Assembly (NCBI GenBank): GCA_002189035.1
Contig: NEEC01000023.1
Location: forward strand, 124,001 to 188,000
Direction of reading: 5' to 3'
DNA: 64,000 nt
Origin: Utricularia gibba
Lineage: Eukaryota > Streptophyta > Magnoliopsida > Lamiales > Lentibulariaceae
Shown: in pieces, positions 23,878 to 36,636 of the stretch
How positions within the stretch are numbered: the stretch's first letter is position 1
Layout of the letters: each line of letters starts with the position of its first letter
Notes under the pieces: generated by a model
Told to the model about the DNA's origin: nothing
Database searches by the model: none
Seen by the model: only the letters and a program-made list of their open reading frames with translations
Program-made: the position numbers and the translations under genes

Positions 23878-24299
23878 CCCTGTAACCGGAAACGAATCCC
23901 CTCCCCTGACCCGTGCCCGTGGTATCTTCCGATTCGCGCCAGGGCGAGACTGTTAATCAATTTTCTGACTTTCGACACAGTGTACAGTAATTTAATTTGT
24001 TTAATCATAACTAAACGATAACTACCCTTTAATCAATTAATATTTATTAAAAAAAACTAAAATAAAATTTATTTTTTTATAATAAAAATTTCAATTAAAT
24101 GAAACTATATATAAAATTCATCTCCTTATCTAACCATAAATAATTTAAATATGTAATTAACTAAACTACTACTCCAAACACCCACGCTATTTATTAGAGA
24201 AAAATAACGTTAAAAATGGCAAATAGCTTTGGAAACACTTGTTTGGATTCGGAAGTGTTCAGTCTCCACAAACCCCTTTTCATCAAATGGCGTTCAGCA
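23878..24299. other. RRM gene promoter / PSMD9 3' side
   Basis: The RRM gene's leader and upstream region (23878-23960), then AT-rich sequence (23980-24200) and the region just downstream of the PSMD9 stop. No gene seen. Confidence 0.4.
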
Positions 24300-25724
24300 T
24301 CAGAGGAGTCTGAAATGGCACCTGTGGAAGTAACAGAACATCAAAATCCAACAATTTCAGAGCAGAGCAGTAAATTCCATGGGATATAACAAGAACAATA
24401 TAAGCACACATCCACTGCATTCTGCGATACAATCTCAGACACTACCCGAGTAGATAGCTTCGCATAAACATGAATAAAGTTTCAGAAAAAAAATGGTATC
24501 AGATAGCTGGCATGCAATCACAGAGATCATCTTCAAAGTTTTAGTGTCAAACAATACAGCTTTTTCCAACACTTCTAAATGCTGATTAAGCAATAACATG
24601 TATTGCTGGGATTTGCTAGTCAGGCATATACGTTTTTGCTACCCACACCAAACTCCAACCTATTTTCTATCAATAGTAGAACACGCATGCAGTTTCAAAA
24701 TGAGACAAAAAACAAAACTGGGAATGCAAAAATGGCATACCCGAGCAACCCACGGCCTGCCCATGTTCTAGGAGTTACAGCAACAGTAACTGGAGCACCT
24801 TGCCTAATTAGCACCACAGGCACTGGTTGACCTTGTTTATTCTGCGCTTCACTAACAAGCCTTGGGAGGAGATCTTCGCCCGCATCCACATCTCCGAACT
24901 TGACAATCTGATCCCCAAGCTGCAAACCATCTTCTGCTGCAGGAGACAATTCGGTGATTTCATCAATCAACGCGAAGGGCCTACCAACAACAACGTCCAC
25001 CTCCATTCTAGTGGAACCTCTCAGGGGAATGCCAAGAGAGGAAGATAATAAACCGTGCCCTGCAACATTATGCAAATAGGTTAGCCGACTAACGAGTGAC
25101 CATGCATTTTTCGAATATCGATCTCACCCATGTGGTTAACCCAGTTGTCTCACTAACCTGAATTATTAACACCTGCAGCTGGTCCTTCATGCTTCAGCGA
25201 ATGCAGAATTTGAATATTCTGGTTTATCTTCTCAGTTATATCCTTGTGATCATTACGTAGCTCTGGGATATAATACAACACAAACGATATAGTTTCATAC
25301 TGTTTTCCCAGATTCATACTAAACATAGGTATGACAAGACTCCTCCAGAGTTAAATAATCTGTTGAAAATAGAACTAGCGCAAATAAAAATCTAAAACAT
25401 GAAAGGCAGAGTCAATGATGAATTAAATTCCATACCAGCAAGCTTACGGCGATTTGCTCTGACTGCAGGGATATCAATCTCAGGCAACGGAAATCCCTGC
25501 AAGAAGGTATCCGTTGCGCAAAAATCAGAAAAAAGAAAAGACGGCAAAAGTTGCACAAAATAGGGATCGAAGCGAAGAATGACCTCAGAATCGAGGAGGT
25601 TACCGGAGAGACCAGGGCCGCCGGGCTGACAAAGGCTGCTTATTACCGCGTTCATCTCTTCCTCCATTAAATTACGCTTCTCCATCAGCTCCATGGTCTG
25701 CGCTTTCAAATTGGTGGCAACCAT
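24300..25724 (-). CDS. PSMD9: 26S proteasome assembly chaperone PSMD9/Nas2 (PDZ protein)
   Basis: Chaperone that binds the C-terminal tail of ATPase Rpt5 during assembly of the 19S base and leaves before the mature proteasome forms. Exons: 25724-25584, 25496-25436, 25262-25158, 25059-24741, 24321-24300; 648 nt, 215 aa. The N-terminal helical part (MELMEKRNLMEEEMNAVISS...GFPLPEIDIPAVRANRRKL) is followed by a PDZ domain at about residues 125-205 (PFALIDEITELSPAAEDGL, LGDQIVKFGDVDAGE). The protein ends GRGLLGCHFRLL, the family's conserved terminus, encoded by a last exon of only 22 bases; leaving out that exon gives an unrelated hydrophobic tail. Confidence 0.93.
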
Positions 25725-26161
25725 GACTTGCGAATCCGGGGACGAAATGGCGGCGGACTTCCAGAGAGGAAGAAGGTAGCAAACTATCTTCTAAAACTTA
25801 TTTTGTAAAACTCAAAGGAAGAGAGCTAGTCTGCCATTTTTATAAAACTTCTTTGCTTTTTTCTTGTTTTTCACGAAAACTAAATCATTCTCAATTATTC
25901 CACATAAATTATTTTTTTGCAATTACTCAGCATTTTCAAGTAATTAAAATATTTCTCATTTCTTAGATTTTCATATAACTTAAATATAAAATTTGCTATG
26001 AATATAAAAATACATTGATGTTAAAAAAAAAAACAAAAATTGTTATAATTACACATCCACAGTCAGTTCACTGTTCATCTCTCAGAACCACTAGATGAGA
26101 CCTTTCAGACCAACATTCTACTAAAATTCCAGAAAGAAAGGAAAAAACTAACTGCACAAAC
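25725..26161. other. PSMD9 promoter and DCAF4-like 3' side
   Basis: AT-rich, with A/T runs around 25850-26040. No coding signal. Confidence 0.4.
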
Positions 26162-29100
26162 TCACAACCAATCCATGTAATAAATGCCTTCATAGGAACC
26201 AAGCCAAACACCCCACTCATGCCTCTCCCAGTAGCAACAAGGTCTCCATTCTTCTTGCCCATGGGCTGCTTTTCCTGCAGTTTGATAGAAATGAGGTTCA
26301 AGTTGCAGGGAAGCCATGGAAATGAACATGGTACCTTCTAATCTTGGCCAGCAAACAGCTGAGGCAACTGCATCCATTAACCTCTTGTTGAAGAGCAATT
26401 CACCTGACTTGATATCCCAGAGACGCACATGGAAATCCTCTCCTCCTGGAGAATTTCTATCAGTATCCATCCAAATCACTTTCAATCATCAACTTGGAGG
26501 AAGAGGGAAAAGCCCCACCTGATAACACTACTTTCTCTGAGGGATCAACTCCCAGATTGATCCTTGTATGTGAATTTACATTCCCATCGTAGGATTGAAC
26601 TGGTCCTCGTTTCGTCAGGCGATGATCGTAGAGTCTTATCTGCGGAAACATGGGGTTTTCATGAGACATGATTTTTGAAAAAGTTCATTAACATTGTGGT
26701 AAGGTTGGTTACCGTTCCATCCATGGAACTAGCCAGGAAGTATTGATCCCATTGGGTAAGTGATGACAAACTAGAATTAGATGGAAAGCCAATTAGAGTA
26801 GAAAAAGAAGTAGCAGCTGGCCAAGATGGAGCAAAAAACAATCAAGTGACAGATAAAAAAATTAACCAGTAAAAAGTTACTAACCAACAAACAGAAGAAG
26901 GCATCGCAGAAATTGAGGAATACTTGCTACTTACCTGCAGAAGATATGGGCAAGATTTTAGTTCTTACTAATTATGTTAACTTGATGCAGGTGGCATGAA
27001 TTCACATAACTTGCGAACAAGATGGCATACAACAGATGCACATAAGAAACTTTTAAAATGTAGGAAAATGCATCAAATATCAAATAAAATGCCACCCCTG
27101 ATTGTAAATGGCGTACTGCAGAGCACCCTTGAGTAGTTTAGCAGTGAAGGGCATGAAGGAAGAATAACAGACTAAAACATTGAAGAAAAAGGTAGACAGA
27201 AACCATATAACTCAACTACCCAAAAAAAAAAAAAAAAAAACGCACACACACACACACACAGGTTGTGTAACTCAGAAAAATGCAGCTGGAACACGCCATA
27301 TCATAGTAATGAACCAAGAATCAAAATCAAATTTTAACAATATTCACCAATACATCAACAAAGAGAATATAATAAAAGAGGTTCCGTGTTACAACAGAAC
27401 CAATCAGGTCAACTTTTTTGGAAGGAACCCTAACACATCACCAGACACTTCCATGCAGGATGGTCTATATAAAAAAGGGATGTAATCCAATAAACACCAC
27501 ACAGCATCATGTGATGTTCAGGACATGCATGATAGCAGATATACAGACAAGTGGCATACAGCATTGGGACTTACTTGTTTCCTTCGTGGGTCAAGACTCA
27601 GAATCGATCCATTTCTCAGACCAGAAAGAACTCTTCCCTGAAACAAGAGATTCTCTACCATGATTTATTCCGAGGATAAAAAGAATAAGAAGAACATTAA
27701 AAAAACCACGCATAGGAGCAAGTCACACACGCATATGATTATGATATCATATACGCACTGCTGCCAAATAAAATGGTCCACACAAACATGAAGTTTTTCT
27801 ATCTCACCGATGCATCATACTGCACAGATAACACATCACTTTTGCTCCGAAGTACCCATGAGTTATTCCTAGTTTCAGTATCAAGTCTCAATACTCCTCT
27901 GTTGGTTCCTACACACAAAATAAGCATAAGACCAAAGATAATGGATATTCTGACTAAAAATTGCGAAATGCAGGTTTTCTATGAACCGAAAGAAACAAAA
28001 GTTGTCAAGTGCAGTTTTTGAATAAATGACTTAGCATAATAATGCAAGAACCTAATCTTCAACCATTCTGAAAAAATGGAATCTTGTGAGGTTTTTGAAG
28101 ATAAGGCATCATACTATGATGAAGCGACATCATATAGAAAAAACATGCTATGGCTTGAAAAGCCATCAGCAACAAACAAATAAATACATTTGAAAAAAGA
28201 AAAAAAAACTAAAGAACTTGCCAATTGAAATATTCTTTCCAGCATTGTCAGAGTCAACTGTCCAAAGCGTCTGTTTGTACCTGGAAAGACAACAAAGTCC
28301 TTCCCACGGATTTTCGTTAAAATCCAAAGCGTTATTCAGGTTCAGAACCCAAACAGATCCTGGATCACTCTCTGCTCCCATTGTGGTTATGCTGTTTCCC
28401 TTGTTAAAGCTTTTCAAATATATTGAACACAAAAAAACTACTAGTATCTTTAAAGTGCATACTGTAAGTACACATGTGCCTGAAAAAGAAGTGCTTTTTC
28501 TTTCTGGAAAGAAAATCTTAAAAAGGATACAAGAAATTTCCTGATGTAGTATCAGCAAGCAAAGAACCCGCCCTCACCTTTACTATACTAGATACTTCAG
28601 ATGGCAATGTTGTCACAGCGCTATATGTTGCACCACGTTGTGCTTCATAGGCAGGAAGCACAGGATATAGAAAGTGCATTTGTTCTGAATTTTTTTCATT
28701 TTGGGGCTTTTGAACTTGGCGGAGACTAAAACATAGCAGATAAATAGAATATTAGCATTCAAAAAAGCAAGCTGGAAACCTTAAAAAAAGCAGTACAACT
28801 GCATCAGGCTTTAGCAATCGCTTAAACCACTATTATACAAACTGAATTTTTTAGAAAGTTTAATAATTGTGCAACTGTGGAAAAGATAATAAAATCACAT
28901 GCGGACGTAAATGTCCATTACAAATTCCAAGTTTTTCTGATGAAAGATTTTTGCAACTCAAATTTTGGAAGCACAGAAAGTATACACGTGTAATTTCCAT
29001 TCATACTCAACTCAATTGCTTAATTTAAGCTTTTTTCACACAAGGCTAATCATACATACGATCCGTGCTCTGATTAATCTATTCTGGACAGCCAGACGTC

Positions 29101-30370
29101 ATATAAACCAACACCATTTATTCATGACAAATTGGATATCACGAATTACGTATTTTAGCCTAAGACGGCAAACCTTAAAATTGGTGTAAAACCTCCTGAG
29201 GGTACAAGACATGGCTTTAAAATGTGACTGCTAGTTAGCACTAATTTCCCTCAAGGAATCAACATTATTTAAATGCAAATCTTAGGAATAAAAACTTGCC
29301 TTAAAAGACCACCAACACCAGCGCTTAACAAGATATTTGCCTCCCTTGATCCTTCAGGCACATCTACATTAGCAACAATGTGTTCAAGGGCAACGTTCCC
29401 AATCTTTTCGGTTTCTGTACATTTCAGTATCTGGAATTTTTACAGAAATAAACTGTAAAACTAAACTCCAACGTGAATTGCATTTGATCATCAAAATTTC
29501 TACAGATCAGATGTTGCATCGCCCAGTTATCAAAACTTTAGTACAAAATTTTCCGACAGCCAAGCTCAAAAGAATGCATGCATCCACATTGGAAAAATGA
29601 TTTTTGAAGAGACAAACTAACATCCGATTTAAAATGATTAGCTCCTAAAAAAATTGAAAAAGCAATTTCTTCGCATACAGCAAGCCATAGTTATTATAAA
29701 CTACTATCAAATGTAATGAACTATTCATTGAGGCTGCGGAAAAAAAACTCACCACAGGCTTCATGGCACGTTTCTTTTTACATTCGTTTTGAAAACTCAA
29801 CTTGCGTCTATGGGAAAGTATTACATTCCCACACAACTCCCTGGCATAAAGAAGTCTCTGCCGAATACTTATACGTCCAGGTACGCTGGCCTCCTGATAT
29901 TTGTAATAAAAGAAATCAAGAAAACAAAAAAGACAAGTCAAATAAATAGGAAGCGATTTAATAAGCATGAGGAAACTGATGAATTTCATGAGGCCCTGCT
30001 TAAAAAGTGAATCTTGGAAAGCGTCAGGCATGCCCAATTCAATCAACTTCCCCCTCAACAATTACATACACTACAGGTACGCGAAATCACATTTTCCTAT
30101 CCACCCTCAATAGGCCACATAGAATTTGCGTCATATGATGAAAATTTACAGGACAAAAAACATAGCTGAAGACGGCGAACCTCTTTGGGATCCGGGGGAG
30201 GTGAAACTACAGGACGAGAAGCAGCGTGAGGGCGTTTACATGGAAAGTACCTATTCTTCTTAGCGTCATAGTAAAATCCCGGGAGCTCTGCAAACCAAAA
30301 AAACTCTCACCAGTCTCATCACACATACATGAGCAAGCAGTACAGATTAACGAAGCAGACCTTTAGCCAT
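26162..30370 (-). CDS. DCAF4-like WD40 protein (putative CUL4-DDB1 substrate receptor)
   Basis: Twelve exons: 30370-30361, 30287-30181, 29893-29753, 29430-29300, 28725-28578, 28399-28222, 27908-27808, 27637-27575, 26934-26885, 26770-26713, 26639-26519, 26445-26162. They sum to exactly 1392 nt, 463 aa. The N-terminus MAKELPGFYYDAKKNRYFP is the DCAF4/WDR21 signature. WD40 repeats follow, ending VLSVQYDASGRVLSGLRNG, FLASSMDGTIRLYDHR and VVLSGGEDFHVRLWD. DCAF4 proteins recruit substrates to the CUL4-DDB1 ubiquitin ligase; the target here is unknown. The first coding exon is only 10 bases (ATGGCTAAAG). Two introns start with GC rather than GT: after 29300 (TTTTAAG|GCAAGT) and after 28222 (AATTG|GCAAGT). 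In both the GC donor is required to keep the frame. Confidence 0.88.
27220..27260. repeat. Poly-A followed by (CA)n in a DCAF4-like intron
   Basis: A run of about 19 A followed by CG and about nine CA units, inside the intron between 27575 and 26934. A near-identical arrangement, a poly-A run followed by CGCACACACAC, occurs at about 4989-5018 in the first VDAC intron. Confidence 0.85.
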
Positions 30371-30546
30371 AACCCAGTCCTATACTCTAATAGGAAACAA
30401 AATCTCAAATCCCCCGGCAACACCGGCGTCTTATAGTCCCCCAGGGAAGAAGAAAGTACTTGGAGGGGAAGGAAGGATTCCAAATTCTGTTCCCCAATTC
30501 AAAAAAAAAAAAAAAAAAAAAAACACCAAGAGACACTGGAAATTAA

Positions 30547-30562
30547 GTTGGGCCGGCCCAAC
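30547..30562. promoter_or_regulatory. Back-to-back TGGGCC (site II) palindrome upstream of DCAF4-like gene
   Basis: GTTGGGCCGGCCCAAC is a perfect 16-bp palindrome made of two opposed TGGGCC words, 177 bp upstream of the DCAF4-like ATG. TGGGCC/T site II elements are bound by TCP factors in many plant housekeeping promoters. A second, shorter inverted repeat (CATCTC-TTGT-GAGATG) follows at 30565-30580. Confidence 0.5.
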
Positions 30563-31983
30563 TCATCTCTTGTGAGATGTGGGATGATCGACCGGCCCAT
30601 CAAATCAACGTATCCGGTTCAGGTAAACAAGCTTTATCAGTAAAAAGAGCAGTGGAACTTCTGGAAATACGGAATTTGGTCTGATGCAACCTGTGTTGTC
30701 GGCGTGTCCGCCGCCCATTAATGATCCAGGGGACACGTGAAGGGACACCGGTACAGGAACCGCGTGGACACCGCGGGTGCCATATGAATCCGGGTCTTGG
30801 TTTGCGATCCACATTCATCACAGATCGTGGCCTTCTCTGCTCCTCTTTGTTCCCTCCAGTTTGGTACTATAACAGAGTCTGTTACAGCCCCCAACCCATC
30901 CCTGTTCCTTGTCATTACGCCACCAAACTGGAGGTGAGGTTTGTTCCATCATTTCATTCTGGAGTTGTCATCTTCGGCACTCTTCCCCTTGGGCTGCTCA
31001 GGCAGATATCTGTTTATGTCATGGAATAAAGTTTGGAATAAGGAGGAGTGCTGTGGAGCTGGTTAGTGGGCATGTTGTTTTCCTTGAGTTTGTCTCTTGG
31101 TTGCCGTCTACCATCACAGATGACTACGACCAAACTCTACCTGGTTTGGTTGCTGTAGTGGACCACAGGTGCACATCATTAGGCATTTGTATGATTTCAA
31201 AATCCCGTAATCTTATGATATGTGTGGGGTAAAAAATTTGAATGATTACATTTGTAGATGATCCTTAGAGTATGTATGTGTTTTTTATAATTAAGTTTAT
31301 TATTAGAACAATGTATCGAGAAATAATAATAAAATAATTAAATATATAAGAAATTATAAATTATTATTAATCGAATGAATTTAATTATTTTTAATATGAT
31401 TTACGTTTTTGTGTATTTAATTTTATATGTATATGCTCACTCGATCCATTAAATTTTATTTAACATAAATAGTATCAAAACGTTTGCCTCATAGTATGGT
31501 TTAGATGATCAAAATAAATTTCATGTTGATTTAAGTTTCAATAACAAAAAAACAAAGAAATGCATGATATTAGACGACAAAAATTATATTCATCTATGAT
31601 ACAATCAGTAACTACAATCATACAAAGAAAATAAATCTTAATTGAGTTGAAGATCAGTTTCAATTGAAAGTGAATAATTATATATATAGTAAATTTCAGA
31701 TTGTTATAAATCAATTGAATATAATTTTTTATATATTTGAATTTCATGTATATATTTATCAAATCCATCAAATACTTCTGGTTTAATGTTTCTAAGTCAA
31801 AATATTTTGATATGATATTGAGATTAAAAATTTGATATATCGTCCAATATTAAATTATGTTTAAAAAAATTAAATTCAATTCATTACTATTTATTCATAA
31901 TATATTCAAATTGTTTACATTTGATGAACAACAAGACCCATATTGAATGAAACGAGACGTTGGGATTGATCGCGATAATGAAG
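30563..31983. other. Intergenic, AT-rich after 31230
   Basis: 30600-31230 is of average composition with overlapping ORFs on both strands, none with recognisable content. 31230-31960 is strongly AT-rich. No gene seen. Confidence 0.4.
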
Positions 31984-33813
31984 TCAAATGCGTCGTCTGG
32001 ACAACTTGACCTTTAATCCATTCTTAGCCTGCAGAATAATGGAGTCACGTGGCGCAACCACATCCCCGTCGACGAGCTCCACCGCGAAGTGAAATATGAC
32101 GGTCGCCGCCACCATTTTCATCTGAACGTACGCCATGTCTTTCCCCAGACAAGTCCTCGGGCCGGCGTTGAACGCCGGAAACTTGTACGACGGCTCGTGT
32201 TTGAAGGACCCCGACGGCGAGATCCATCTCTCCGGCCTGAACTCCGCCCAGTCCTTACCCCAAATCCACTCCATTCTTCCCGCGGAATAGAAGGAGAAAA
32301 TAATCTTCGTGTTCTTCTCGACATGGAGCCCGCTGGGGAGAGTGTCCGGGATCAGTGGGGATTTGTGTTCCAGTGCCACCGGCGGGAATAACCGGAGAGA
32401 TTCCGATAAGGCGCCGTGGAGATACACCAGCCGCCGTGACTCCTCCACCGTGAAGAACCGCCATTCCTCACCTGGTTTCAGTTCCAAAACCTGTTTGTTT
32501 TTTTTTTTTTTTTAAATTAGAAAAATCCAAAAAGAAAAATAATGTCTTAACCATATTCAAAAATAAAATATTTTCTAGCTATCAAATCAACTCTACCAAT
32601 ATATTATATTTAATATTCCATAAATTTAATATAATTCAATCACCTGTTTATTTAAAAAAATACAAAAAAGAGGGGCCATTCTGGCGTCCATTACACGTGA
32701 AACAATAATGGTTATGACTATCTGGATATTTTTAAGATTCGAATTAATTGTTTTATTAAGTTAAAATTTAATAATAGAATTTTAAACATAGAAAATGGGA
32801 AATTAAAAAAATAGTACCTTTTCGAGTTCTTGAAGAATCTTTTTTTCGGCAGTAGGATTTTTTCCGATGAGCCAAAAGAGCCAGGTGAGGCATGTGCTTG
32901 TAGTGTCCCTGCCGGCGAACAGTAAATTCAGGGAAGTATCCCTTAGAAACTCCTTCAACCGTCCCTCCGATCCGAAATCCCGGCCCTTTTCCTGGTACGC
33001 CGCCGTGAAGCTGCGGAGCAGCCGCTGAGGATTGTCCTCTTCTCCGACTGCCGGATAGAGAAAATCGTCGAACGCCTTCCACGCGGCAGACAGCCGCCGC
33101 TCTTTCCCGATGCCCAACAGCTTCATCGCCTTCCATATCTTCTCTGGTAACAGATGCCGGTACAGCAGGGCTTCTATCACGTCGTTGAAGGCCTTCTCAC
33201 TGGGAACCTCCGGTAACTCTAGTGACAGGCTCTGAGGGTCGAAATCCAGGACGAGGGTGGATATACTGTCGAAGGTGAACCTCTGGAGAATATTCTGTAG
33301 ATCGAACTCCGCTCCCTGATCATGGAACCGGTGGAGAACCGGCAGCAGCCCGTTTTCGACCTTCCCCCAGACGGATTTCTCAAGGGAGCGACTGAATCCG
33401 TCGTTGGTAAAGAACCCCATGGTCGTTTTCCGATGAACTTCCCATAATTCGAAGTCGGCATTGAAAATCCCATCTCCGAGAATCTCGAAAATCTCCTTGA
33501 ACTGCTTCCCTTTGGGGTAATTCGAGAAGTTCTTGCTGAAAACATGGTGGATGTTGGCAGGATCGCTTGTTAATACCATGTCCATGTTGCAGAGCCACGG
33601 CCCCTTGAATAAGAAGGTGCCGTTGCATTCTTTCAGTACCTCGGTGACGAACTCATGGATGCGGTGAGAGTTTTGGAGCAGTCCGGGGAGCATCCCGACG
33701 ACGGGGAAGTTCGTCGGCGCCGCCGTGTGGCTGCCCCGTCGTCGGAAGTAGAATAACAGTGTCACGGCGGAGATGAAGAGGATGAAAACCTCGAGATAAA
33801 CGAAGATCGCCAT
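31984..33813 (-). CDS. Cytochrome P450, CYP96A-like
   Basis: ER-anchored monooxygenase of the CYP86 clan. Two exons, 33813-32818 and 32490-31984, give 1503 nt, 500 aa. An N-terminal membrane anchor (about residues 3-24, LEVFILFISAVTLLFYF) is followed by basic residues. Family marks: KGPWLCNMDMVLTSDP, NIHHVFSKNF, FELWEVHRK, the I-helix AGRDTTS (300-306), ExxR as ESLR (362-365), PERW, and the haem loop FNAGPRTCLG with Cys446. The sequence tracks CYP96A15/MAH1, the midchain alkane hydroxylase of cuticular wax, but the family has varied hydrocarbon and fatty-acid hydroxylases, so the exact substrate is open. The single phase-0 intron follows the EKK...LEK helix. Confidence 0.9.
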
Positions 33814-33844
33814 TGAAGAAGTTCCAAATCTTTGCCTTTTCGTG

Positions 33845-33876
33845 AAGGTTTATAAAAGAAAAGGTTTATAAAAGAA
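33845..33876 (-). promoter_or_regulatory. Duplicated TATA box of the P450 gene
   Basis: Two perfect copies of a 16-bp unit in direct tandem (AAGGTTTATAAAAGAA on the plus strand). On the gene's strand each reads CTTTTATAAACC, a good TATA box. They lie about 35-65 bp before the ATG, so any 5' UTR is very short, and two start sites 16 bp apart are possible. Confidence 0.6.
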
Positions 33877-34579
33877 AAGGAAAGCACGTCACCGACTCAC
33901 CCCCGGCGCGTTTCAATTGAACTCTGATTGGTCCAAATAATTATTCCTAAAAATATTTTCAACATTTATTATATAAAATTATGTTTATTTAATTCTTGAC
34001 AAAAATTAATATTCATTTAAATTTTAAATGATGAGTAAAAAAACGTGAAAATAGGGGATGCTTTCGCGTGCCTCACATGTCCCTTGCTATCCTAAGTAAA
34101 TTGTCTTGTCCGTGTATTTGTTACCAAAGAACGATGTTTTCCATCATGTCTTGTCGGTATATTTCTGAATTTATTTAAATTCAGAAAATAAGTATTCTAT
34201 AATATATAATCCTCATCAAATCTCTATCAACCAAAACACTAGTAACCAACAAGAACCAATTAGTGGAGTCCTAATTGATGCTTCCGTACCAACATAATAT
34301 TTATTACAAACATCCTCATCACTTTTTTTTTTTTTTTTACCTCAGATATCTCTTCTTTTTATATAGTATTATCAAGATACGCCTTCTGGATAAGGTTTGG
34401 CTGAGTTGTACCGCAGGGATAATTGATAGAATACTCTAGTGAGATTGTGTGGTGGCTTTCATTCATATAAAAATAAATTTATTAACATTATATACAATAT
34501 CGCAATATGATAGTAAATAGTTAGAATTCAAGGGTATTAATGTAATTTACTAACAGAAATAAAGTATATAGTTGATATT

Positions 34580-34606
34580 ATATATATATATATGTATGTA
34601 TGTATA
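34580..34606. repeat. (TA)n-(TGTA)n microsatellite
   Basis: A run of TA dinucleotides passing directly into three TGTA/TATG units; compound simple repeat. Confidence 0.85.
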
Positions 34607-35552
34607 GTATTTCTAAATATTTGTATTATGATAATTTTTACCACCCTACCAAACATATACTCAATGTTCTAAATTTATAAATTTGATTCATTGTTAGAAC
34701 ATACTTTCTATCTCTCTCATACATCAATATAAAAAAAAATTACTTAATTTTTTCACATATATTAAAATAATGACAAGGTTTATAATTGATTCCTATCTTG
34801 TTCAAGTTTAAGAATAGAAGGAAAGGGACCATTTAGAAAATTGGACATCATGTCTTTCTCTCTTACTCATTATGATCCATTTTTTACATATGTGGCATCC
34901 AATTTTCTCATACACAAAAAAAGGTGACCACTTTTCTAATACATATGGTTGATAACTTGTCATTGGATGCTAATGGGAAAAATTCTATAATTATTAATTA
35001 ATAAGACTTTTATTTTATTTTATTTGGACACATGACCCCAAATTGCTCCTCATGGAAATGCTTCCCATTGTTTATTTTTTTTTCCAACTTTATTTTTAAG
35101 GAAACTTCATCCACATATCATACTAATTAGTTATTATGTACCTTTCAAAACACTTTTATGTCTGTTTTCTTTTTTTTGTCTAATTTTTTAATAATTTATA
35201 ATTATAATTGTATTTTAAAGCTCAAAAATTAAAAAAAGGTGAGAATTTTTCAAAAGATTTGATTAATTAGGTGGATTTGATTAATACTATATCGAAAAGA
35301 TTTTTCATCCAATTATTAATTATGTGTAATTATATTATATATAAATCTATTATAAATATAAATAAATAATCATTACTTAAATAACGGTTCTATCACATTG
35401 TTTACGTATTAAACGAATACGTGTTTTATATAAAGGATTTTATATTTAAAACGGAAAATATGTAAAATAGAAGTTGATTGGCTGGAATAAATTTGGAAAA
35501 CGGTTATTTGTTATGGGCATATCAAGAGCCGTACCCGACACCGCCAATTTCT

Positions 35553-35573
35553 CATAATAATAATAATAATAAT
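35553..35573. repeat. (ATA)n microsatellite
   Basis: About seven ATA/TAA trinucleotide units in AT-rich spacer. Confidence 0.85.
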
Positions 35574-36617
35574 TGTTTATTTACAAGTTGAGCGTGTTTC
35601 GATTTTTAATACCATCAAAAAGATGATTTCTTTATTATTATTTTTTTATTGGTCGGGTGGGGCCCGTGTCCAATATTTTTTTAAAAAAGTCTCATTTAAT
35701 TAAATCGTCGAATGAGACTTGCCACTGCAACGTTTCTTTCCTAAATTGCCCATTCAAAAGCTACGAAAAAAACCAGAATCCTATTTCACCGAATCGAGAC
35801 GATGAAAATAATAATTTGAGAATAAAAAAATTCCGTAATTATTGTTATATAATTTGAATTCTTATTTTGAGAATTATAATTTAAGGTGCCTGAAAATTTT
35901 CAAAATAATTCTTTTAAAAAATGTTGCACATGATTCAATTTGACTGGGGTCACAAATCCAATTGGGTCCTTCATAAAGGGGCTGCTTGTCTGGGCCCATT
36001 TGTCTTTTCTTTTCTTGTCCCCCTTGTCTTATTTAATAAGGTTTCAACATGGAGGAGACTTTTCCAAATCATCATCAATATCATATATATATCTTAGTTG
36101 AATCAAGGGTGATTAGGTGGTATTCTATAATATCCTAGTTAATCAAATAACGATTTATACATAAATTTGGAAATAAATCTTCTATAATATACATAGAGTA
36201 ACTTATATAAGTTAGACTTCAACTAATAATTTCTAAGCACATGATGCTTAAGTGTGAGAGGGCCCAATGGGCCAATGGGATGTTGGTAATTGTGGCCCAT
36301 TTATCAACTCGATGGATTATCAAGCCCATCTTCAAGTGCAATCCTATGAAAAGCCTTATACATTAAAAACATAAAATATGATTAAAATTTATAAGAATAA
36401 TAAAATTTGAACTTTTTTTTTTGTTCCTCCGAAATTGAATTTCAAGATCCATCCCTAGGTTTAGTAGACTCAAGACCACTATGGTTAATATCACCACTTA
36501 ATGCGATGATGTGTGCTTTGGATTTGGATGCCCCAAGACAATCCCAATCCATACCTTTATTTTCTGGAAGGTTTATTAGACATAAGTGATACTATTGCAT
36601 TTTACGACATATGATAT

Positions 36618-36636
36618 TAATATATATATATATAAT
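36618..36636. repeat. (TA)n microsatellite
   Basis: Eight to nine TA dinucleotide units. Confidence 0.8.

Noticed and set aside
30600..31232. Overlapping ORFs on both strands
   Set aside because: No splice-supported extension and no recognisable motif; normal for a short average-GC region.
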